DNA of 64,000 bases from assembly GCF_022376445.1 (NCBI RefSeq), contig NW_025954975.1:186001-250000 (forward strand), written 5' to 3'. A program made the translations under genes and the position numbers. Under the pieces are notes generated by a model, which was not told where the DNA came from, ran no database searches, and was given only the letters and a program-made list of their open reading frames with translations. Below, piece after piece: positions 56,410 through 64,000 of the stretch. The stretch comes from Fomitopsis serialis. Taxonomy: Eukaryota; Basidiomycota; Agaricomycetes; Polyporales; Fomitopsidaceae. Each line of letters opens with the position of its first letter. Position 1 is the stretch's first letter.

Positions 56410-59083
56410 TCAGTAGGCGACGGGAATGCGAACGACGCCGTCGTAGGTCTCGGTCCTCCCCAGCCGGCCGACCTTCTTGGCCTTGTACGTGACCGTCTTT
56501 GTCGGAGGAGGGCAGGGGCTATCACCAATATCCGTGTCGTCGCCATCGCTTTCGTGGTCAGCACTTCCACCTTCGGCTAGCATCTGCAACGCGGAGTTGG
56601 TGCCCATACCTCCACGTCGGCCCCGCGCGGCATTCGCGGCTGCAAACAGGTGAGTCGGACCGCCGCTGGGCGCGGTGTTCCTCTTCGGCTGCTGCGAAAG
56701 CGCCGAGACTGGCTTGCTGTCGCCGTACGCGTACGACTTGGTCCTTCCGAACTTGCCCTTGCGGAACTGGTCTAGGTCCTCCTTGCGAGACTGAGCGAAG
56801 TGGGGGTCGTCCATCCTCACGTAGCCGCTGGGCTGGCAACGAGCCCCCGCGTCCTGGTAGTACTGGCTGTAACCACCCTCGAGGATGTAGATCTCGGGGT
56901 AATGGATCTTGGGGTAGACGTGGTTGTTCAACGCACGGTCCTTGGAACGAAGATACTTAGCACTGAAAAGGAATTTGAGCGATCATGTGATTATGTGAAG
57001 CAAGACAAGCCACTCACAAAGTCGGCGCTCTCTTAACACTAAACTCACAGTGGAAAACAAGGATCGTCTTCTTGCCCGCGTCGCCGCTAGTGGAAGCGAT
57101 CGGCCTGACTGTGCTGGCGCCGAGGAGGAACTCCTCGACACCAGCGGTCGTGTTGATGTTAACTGCTCCAGGGATGTGCCCGCCATTGTACTCGTAGTCG
57201 AAACGGCAGTCGATTATGTGGTAAGTGGTCAGTTGCGGGTCGAATTTGCCATCGAGAAGGGCATTCATCTACGGCACAATCGATCAGCGATCCCGCACAA
57301 AAGCAACGGTGAAGAGATGTCGAGATGACTCACCGTCTTACTAGTAATGCGCATCAACCCGTCCTCCCGGACGCGGTGGCAGGGCAAGATCTTCCCGTGC
57401 GCTTCATTATCTCCAAAGCTGCCCAGGCCGTTCAGGTACTTGCTCCTCGGCGTGTCCCTCTCAGTGGGCTCAACCGTAGCCCGGTCTTCGCGGACCTCGG
57501 ACCTCCTGAGGCCCTTCACCATCGCCTCGCTGTCGCGACGCACCATCGACGTCGCACCCGTGTTCGAGCGGAAGTCCTCCGTGCCATCGCAGCGGCGGAT
57601 GGTCTTCACCTGCTGGCGCTTCGCGTACGCCTGCGCCGGGGAGCTCATGTCTGCAGAGCTATCGAACGACTGGCCGTCCTCAGACGACATCGACTGCTCC
57701 ATCATCGACGGGGGGAGCATCGCCGAGAACGCACGTCGCACAGGGGGCATAACATGCCTCGGCAGGTTGGAGGCCGGCACGTTGCTCTCCTTCTCTCCGA
57801 TGGGGTTCGCCGAACGTGGGCCCGCGACGAGCCCATCTCCAGGCGCGATCAGCGCGCTGAGAGCGGGGCGCCTCGGCCTCTTCTTGTTCGCGTTCAGCTC
57901 GAGAGGCGAGCCAAGGCCGCTAAGCATGGGCTTTCTGAGCGCCTGGATGCTGGGCATGCGGTTCAGCTTGTGCACCATCGGGGACGACGGCGCGGGCGAC
58001 GACTCCATGGCGGCCTCCTGCTCGAGGATTTGATGGGCGAGGCGGGCCGACCCACGCATCGGCGAAGACGAGCGACGTTTCTTGGAGAACGGCTGAGAGG
58101 GGCTCTCGACAGGCGTCCCGGGGGAGGTGCCATCCGGCACCGCGAAGCCATCGAAGTCGCACGCGCGCACCTGCGTAAAGTAGTCTTCAAAGGTACTGAT
58201 CGTCGGCGCAGCGGACGTCGGGACCGCGAGCGGGTTGTTGTTAACGTCGAATGCGGTGATCGTCGGCACGGCGGAGAGCGGACCATCGCTGGGCACCGAC
58301 GACGACGGAACGTAGACAAATGAAGAGTCGACGTCCATCGCGTCGGATGCCGCGGGGGACGACGGAATGTTCTGAGGCTGGCAGGGAGCCAAGCGTCAGC
58401 TACTCCATACGTTGCGATCGAGCCTGAGCGCGAGTGGCTCACTGGCCCGAAACTGAACAACTCACCTCTGGCGCGACGTTCGCGTCCTGACCACCCGTCG
58501 CCATCCATTCGAACGGCAGAGCAGCTCGTTGGAGCCGTTTGCTCGCCCCGTTCGTCCCAGTCGACTTGGCGACAGACTGCAGACTCGTTACCGAACCGTT
58601 CCCGCCCGAGTTGTTGCTCATGTCCCGACCGAAGAGCCTCGCGTTGCTCGTCATGGCGCGCGGGCGACCCATGAAGGGACGTTGTTTGTCGACGCGCGTC
58701 GGGGGCGCGGGCGAAATGTCCATAGGCGCGTAGTCCGGATGATTGTCGCGCTCGCTTTCCGGCGCAAGGTCGAGCGTGTCGCGAGGCGGCGAGTTGAGCG
58801 ACATGGTCGACGCGAAAGAGAGCTCGAGGTCGTCCGCCTCAGACGAGAGGAAGTCGTCCATTTCGACGCGTGCTGCCGGCTTCATCAGCCTCTCGCTCGC
58901 CTTGCGAGACGGCGCGGGGGGTACGTCGAGGAAGGGTTTGTTCGTGGCCGAGGGGTTTGAAAAGCCGAAGAATGACATGTTTTCGATGCCAAAACGGAAT
59001 CCAATGCGTTTCTTGTTTTTGATCGTATACGGTGCTGCTAACTCTGTTCGGCGGGAAGGCTTCAGTATGCTTGGTATGCGCAT
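56410..59083 (-). CDS. CDC25: M-phase inducer phosphatase Cdc25 (rhodanese-fold dual-specificity phosphatase)
   Basis: Start MRIPSILKPSRRTELAAPY at 59083, stop at 56410-56412. A long disordered regulatory N-terminus rich in Ser-Pro sites (NSPPRDTLDLAPESERDNH, KKRRSSSPMRGSARLAHQIL) precedes the catalytic domain: IDCRFDYEYNGGHIPGAVNI, then HCEFSVKRAPT with the CX5R active site (C-EFSVK-R), an intron, and HYPEIYILEGGYSQYYQD. It dephosphorylates inhibitory Thr14/Tyr15 on Cdk1 and triggers mitosis. The C-terminal extension includes GKFGRTKSYAYGDSK. The many SP/TP sites suggest regulation by CDK and checkpoint kinases. An upstream in-frame ATG at 59134 is less likely. All exons join in frame without breaks. 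Confidence 0.94.
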
Positions 59084-60385
59084 GGCGGAGAGATTAAGGA
59101 TACAACGGCTAGCGATACACAGTGGATGGTACAACGGACGACCGGAGGGTGGTCACCGGATGATGGTGGCGAGTGGGGAGGAAGCAAGACGGAACAGGAT
59201 ACGAACCAAACAGTGTGGCCCCGGACAGAGGTCGTGGCCCGGATGAATCGTTGGTTTAAGTATAGCCGGCTAAGGGTTAAGCAAGGTCAGCGAATATGAG
59301 CGAAAATGGACATGGACCGAAACACTGGAAATGTAAGTGATCGAACGGCGGTGCATTGTGCATTGTCCTGGCCGCGAAGCCTGGTTGGCTGGGCGAGGCT
59401 CCCAATCCGGTTGGCCATCAGCAGCGACCGCAGTCTAGCGACCACGACCTAGACCGATATGGACGAGATAGTGGCATGCGGACGCTTTGGGCTGGAAACG
59501 AAGCGGGAAGAGGGGCGACTTGCCTTGTACGGTGAATGAATGTGTGTACGGAGGAGGCCGCGCCTGTCAGGGAAGAAAAGGGGTGGTAAGGGACCTGCTG
59601 GCACTCAGAAGGGTAGAGCAGCTAGCCAAGGAGTCCTTACGCGAAACGAACCAACGAAATAGGGAATCGGCGCAAACGACTTTGTGTACGTCTGTGGGTC
59701 CACACCGGGTGCGCAAATAAGCGTCTCGCGGTCACTCCGAGCAGCGCTGGCTGTACTCACGAATGAACGGGGTATGGGGCGTCGCCGGAATGTACAGACC
59801 TGGATGTGCTGTCGCGCGTGTCGCAGTACAGATAGTAAAGAGCTAGCAACCCCCCTTGCCGCTTCCTCTCTTATTTGCGCCTTGTTTGGCCTATGTTCGT
59901 TTTGGACGCGTCTCTCACGTGGCCGCGACGCGCGCGAGTTCATCATCTTCTCGTGCATCTCCCGCGGCGCGCGCCCGTCCCTGCCACCAGTCTGCCATCG
60001 TCGCAGGCAGCGTGGAGCTGCGCCTTGCTTCTGCCCGTCCCTGGCTGCTCCTGACGCAGCTCGATGCCCGCTCCGTCCGCGCTTTGTGCACTCGCCGACG
60101 CATCCCATTGGCTGCCGCCCCGCCCGCGTTGCACTCCTCTCGCCGTCCTCGGTAGCCCTTCTCTCGCTGTTCTCTCCGTCCCTCCCCCGTCTTTCTCCTC
60201 CTCCCGTCCCTTTCCCGCGCTCCCGCCCCGTGTCCCGCTGCCCTACGCTCATGCGCACCATCGAGACGAGTCTGCCGATACCCACAACTCCGCGTTTTAG
60301 CTCGTTCTTGGGTCCACACAGGTCCTTTTTCTTTTTCTTCTCCAATCGCGCGCATTCATCCAGAAAACTCGTCTTCTCAGCGATC
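59084..60385. other. Long upstream region with CCAAT box and pyrimidine tracts
   Basis: Holds the CDC25 promoter on the left. On the right, CCCATTGGCT near 60109 is a CCAAT box in reverse, and dense CT-rich sequence at 60155-60370 resembles a basidiomycete core promoter and leader for a gene starting at 60386. The long frame at 59684-60613 is composition-driven and is not called. Confidence 0.45.
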
Positions 60386-61990
60386 ATGTCCGACTTGTGT
60401 CCGCCTCCCCCGCCCCGAACCCGCTCCAAATCCCCCACCTGTGCATTGCCGGGCGATGCTCCAGCATCCGGACATGCTCCTCTCATTTTGGGGACCGACT
60501 TCGTGCACCGGACGACTCGCTACACGCCGTTCTCTGCGGCCCTGCCCAACAAGCGCCCGCGGTCGTCCTCCGCACGCGCTGCCTACCACCCGCCTCCTCC
60601 TCATGCTTCGTAAAGTGCGCTGCACGCATCCTTCGACCGTCCGCGTCGCCGCCATCACCCGTCAAGCGTCCAGCTCCACCCCAGCCGCGTACGCCCACCC
60701 CCGAGTCTCAGGCATAGCGCACCGCCATGCCCGCGCAGTGCGCTCACATAGCTGCGTCGACAACACACGGCGAGCAACGCACGAGACGGCATACGTACTT
60801 CTGTACGACGGTACCCACGCCCGTACCCTCTTGCGGACATCTCGCAGCCGCCGCCGACAGCGATGCCGTCCAATCACACGCGAACAGTATTGGGCAACTC
60901 ACATGCCAGTCCTGTGTCGGCCGAGTTGCTCGCACGTATCGTGAAGACGGACTTCGGCACGACGACCTCCCGCGGTCTCCTGCCCGCCTGCAGCCATTTC
61001 GCAGCAATGGCAGCAGAGACGCTTCTTCCTGCGACGTGCAGGCGACGCGTCCCAATACATCGCAAGTCCCTCTGTGCGAACCTACGTACGTACGCCTACG
61101 CTTCTCCCAAGAACCTCGTACTCACTACTCTAGATCTACAGCACTCGGACGACTGCCCGCGCGTCGATCGCTCGTGCGGCGCCGCGTCTCCTCCCGCTCC
61201 CCACCGTTCGCAGCCACCGACGAAGCTCACCAGCCGCGAGTCCTCCTGACCCCCGTGTCGTACGGACGGCTACGGCCGCTCTACATGTCCCCCGTCGTTA
61301 GCAAAGTCAAGAACCGCCTGAACCTCAAGAAAACGTACCTTCGCCCGGCAGCGCGAGTACCGACGACCTCGACACCGTACACGACGACCCGCACACTCAG
61401 CCCGTCGCCAAGGCGCGCTCACTCGGCGAGCGCATCTGCTCTGCTACCACAATGAGGTCAGTACTCGCCCGTTCGACTCAGTCGGAAACGCAACTCACCG
61501 ATGCCTCCTCTCCCCCGCAGCCCCCGGTTTTATACCTCGCCCGAGGGCTCGTCAGCGCGATGACAGCGGCCAAGTCGCCGTGGCTCTTCCGGGGCGCATC
61601 CTGCGCGACGTCCGCGGAAGCGAGCGTGGCGCCGCTTGCATGGACGCCAGCCTCGTCCGTGCCACCGACGCCGGCGTTCGGGCGCATGCTCGATGGCCCG
61701 GGCGTGTGGTACGTGCGCGTTGATCGGGCAGGGTCCGTGCACGTTCTCCGTTGACGGACGCTCCGGGACTGGGGGTGCTTGGCGCGACGGGCAGCCTCGC
61801 GCGTCGATGCTGCATTCGTCCACCACGCAGCCTGCAAGACGACGGCGCAAGGACGTGCCAGTCGGGCCTACGTCTCTCTCGGGTAGACGATACGCGCAGT
61901 GTGCTACGACGCATGCCGCTCGGGGAATGCGATCCGGACGGGCTGCAGCATCGTACGAGATGCGCAGGCGGTCTCCTTCCATTTGCAGGA
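60386..61990 (+). CDS. Possible disordered orphan protein (gene limits uncertain)
   Basis: After a pyrimidine-rich leader, the frame from ATG 60386 reads MSDLCPPPPPRTRSKSPTCA and later LILGTDFVHRTTRYTPFSAA, which looks like real coding sequence, but stops at 60611-60613. Downstream fragments in other frames also look coding: PPSPVKRPAPPQPRTPTPES near 60650-60715, SPVVSKVKNRLNLKK near 61290-61335, and SPGSASTDDLDTVHDDPHTQ near 61345-61400 before a GTCAGT donor at about 61456. Given the indels elsewhere, this may be one gene broken by frameshifts, or several short exons. No family is recognised. A nuclear, proline-directed-kinase target is only a guess. Confidence 0.3.
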
Positions 61991-64000
61991 CAGCCTCTCG
62001 TCGCGTCCAGCCTGCGAAGCAAGTGTTCCAAGCCGTTCATGCGAGCGAGCACTGGCGGTACGTCTCGCCGCCCGGCCTCTTCCCTCCTCGAGTGACATGC
62101 TGCTTCCGTCGACGCATTGCCCTCACCCTGCTCGTCGACGAGACCGTTCCCCGCGCCACGGGGATGAGCGAGGTGAGTGCTGTCGCGGTGTTTCTGGTGC
62201 TGATGTTCTGTCGTTCAGTGAGCCGGAGGGTGTGGTGGGACGGCTCGGGGAGGATGCGAGGCGGGAGCTATGGTTCATCGGGAGGATCGCGGGTGCAGAG
62301 GGCGTGACACCACGGTGGGAACACGCCGCGCGGCGACGGACGTACGTCGACGTCGGCGCAATGTCTGCGTGCACGACTGACTGTGCACGGAAGAGTCCCC
62401 GCTGCGCAGACGACGGTTGCCGTGACGGGCGACTGGCACGTCGTGCGTGTTGCTCGAAGTAGGTACGGAGTCCGTGTATGTAGTCTCGAGGAATAGATAT
62501 ATATCTGTTACTCTACATGGTGGGCACGGACCGCGAGCGACGGTCAGAGCCGTCGCAGCGTCCCCCTGTGGTATCCCTGCGAGTTGGCCAGGTCAAAAAG
62601 CACGCCACCTCCGTCCGTGGTGTGTACGCGCAGAGCTACGTCTACAGTTCTCGGGGCCCGGGCAGTGACGCCTTCGATTACCACCGCCTCTCCGCCGTCG
62701 GCTACATGAGCATCTTGTCGAGGTACCGAACACGTTCGTTCTGCGGACGTCGGCGAGTGTACGTGAGCAGTCTCGTCTCGGAGGGCCCGCCGAACGACAG
62801 CGAGGCGACTGAACGGATTGCGCACCTGCGCACCGCGAACGCTTCTGACCGAGTGGTGCGACACGCCTGCTCGACGGTCACACCGCATCGCATCGTCGGA
62901 CAAGTCGGAGATGCCACTCACTTGACGGTATCCCACCAGCTGCATCTCGTCGGGGCCTGGGCGACGCGGGGCGAAAAAGCTTGCTGCCAAAGGACTCGAG
63001 CTAGAGCTCATGACGGCCAGTCGATCGCTTGAGCTCCGCCGGAGAGAGAAACGCGACTCACCGAGACGAGCCTGGAGAGCTTTGAAATCCAGGAGCGGAA
63101 TGGCGAGTGCGACATCGCTGTTACTCGGTTGCCGACCCAAACGGCTTCGACATCGGGTCCTTTTCACTGAGCGAATGGATCCCGCGGTGGACGTGGCAAG
63201 CAATTGGACCATGGCGACAGAGCCATCGAGGACCATAGATAAGACTTACTGAAGCACAAAACGGGAAAGGGCGGGAGCAACTGGTGCGAGTGTCAAGCGA
63301 TGTATATGTCGGCGTTCGCGCATTCTCCGCACTACCTGTGCTGGAGACGATGGGTCGATGAGATCAAGCCCGCTCGACGCCGAGCTACCGGTCTCATCCG
63401 TTCTGCGAGTATCGATGACAGCTGGGCCTACGACCATTCGAGAATTAGCGGGACCATGAAACAAGCCCCGTGTCCCGCGACTCGCGACCAAATGGACTAC
63501 GCACCTATACACCACACGTCCGGCCCTCACACCATACGAGCTGCATCTCTTGCGGAAGGCTGTGGAGTCTGCCCTGAGTTGTCGGTGGCATCGAGTTGCA
63601 TCGTCAGGAGGTGCCGGCGTTTGCTCACGAAACACTGCGCATTACGCCGGTCGAGTTTGCGGAGGCGGGATAGCTAAGTCACCGCTGTTCAGTGTTCAGT
63701 CTTTCGAGCTTTGAGCACGGATAAGCGACGCCGTCAAACACGAGCCCTTCATTGTGCGAGATGGTGCGGTGGAGTACACAGGCCATTAGACGGCCCATGC
63801 GTCGTGACTCGGATGACAGGACTTAACGAGGACAGTAGTAGAGGCACAGTAGCGCAGGAACAGAGTGAGAGAACATACGAGCAGGCTGGGAGCGGCCGGG
63901 TAGTATATACATATCTTCGAGCAGTCTATTCAGACATGTATATGTTGATGTTCTGCGTTCTGCGTACTATCCTCGTTCAAGCCGAGGGATTGTTCAAACA
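61991..64000. other. Right end of window, no gene supported
   Basis: Many short GC-driven frames on both strands, none with recognisable motifs or consistent splice structure. Either non-coding or orphan genes I cannot model. Confidence 0.4.

Noticed and set aside
57325..58323. 332-residue plus-strand Arg-rich frame
   Set aside because: Antisense shadow of CDC25, which has the CX5R active site and clean splicing on the minus strand.
59684..60613. 309-residue plus-strand frame
   Set aside because: Runs through a promoter-like CT-rich region. Ser/Pro/Arg composition follows from base bias, and the better start is 60386 in another frame.

Overview
This 64 kb window is nuclear DNA of a filamentous basidiomycete, most likely an Agaricomycete of the Polyporales type. 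That placement is inferred from dense short introns of about 45-70 bp with GT(A/G)NG donors and CTNA(C/A) branch points, high GC, a fungal-specific eEF3, a basidiomycete-type trehalose phosphorylase, an M50B-like membrane protease and an expanded F-box/LRR family. There are no rRNA genes, convincing tRNAs, prophage, CRISPR arrays or bacterial operons.

Layout. 0-2 kb: the partial left copy of a two-copy orphan gene and a DJ-1/PfpI (Hsp31-like) gene, both on the minus strand. 3.4-18.6 kb: mostly housekeeping genes, namely a GDSL isoamyl-acetate-type esterase, the RSP5/NEDD4 HECT ubiquitin ligase, a DHA1-type MFS transporter, a C2-domain protein, a Ser/Pro-rich orphan and a TMEM19/DUF92 membrane protein. 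19.3-21 kb: a second, inverted copy of the left end, with a truncated DJ-1 pseudogene and an intact copy of the orphan gene. 21.3-31.8 kb: five head-to-tail F-box/LRR paralogues with a repeat period of about 2.1-2.4 kb, plus two vestigial F-box exon scraps. 32-33.2 kb: a small secreted orphan protein. 34.4-49.4 kb: an orphan with a CxxC tail, the mRNA cap (guanine-N7) methyltransferase ABD1, the M50B-like protease, translation elongation factor eEF3, V-ATPase subunit a, and tRNA-splicing endonuclease subunit SEN34 diverging from the V-ATPase gene. 49.5-59.1 kb: an EI24-family membrane protein, trehalose phosphorylase and the Cdc25 mitotic phosphatase. 59-64 kb: no confidently recognised gene, only a possible orphan starting at 60386.

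The genes are ordinary independent eukaryotic transcription units, with divergent pairs (RSP5/MFS, V-ATPase a/SEN34) and convergent pairs (SEN34/EI24, ABD1/M50B, trehalose phosphorylase/CDC25). The accessory part is the 19-32 kb block: an inverted segmental duplication abutting a birth-and-death F-box array, whose products would be expected to act as substrate adaptors of SCF ubiquitin ligases.

A major caveat is that many conserved essential genes (eEF3, V-ATPase a, trehalose phosphorylase, ABD1) are interrupted by single-base frameshifts. Nearly all are one-base losses, often in short homopolymers, while others (RSP5, CDC25, SEN34, TMEM19, GDSL esterase, M50B, F-box copy 4) read through cleanly once introns are removed. 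This looks like residual long-read assembly error rather than true pseudogenisation, and the breaks are described rather than corrected.
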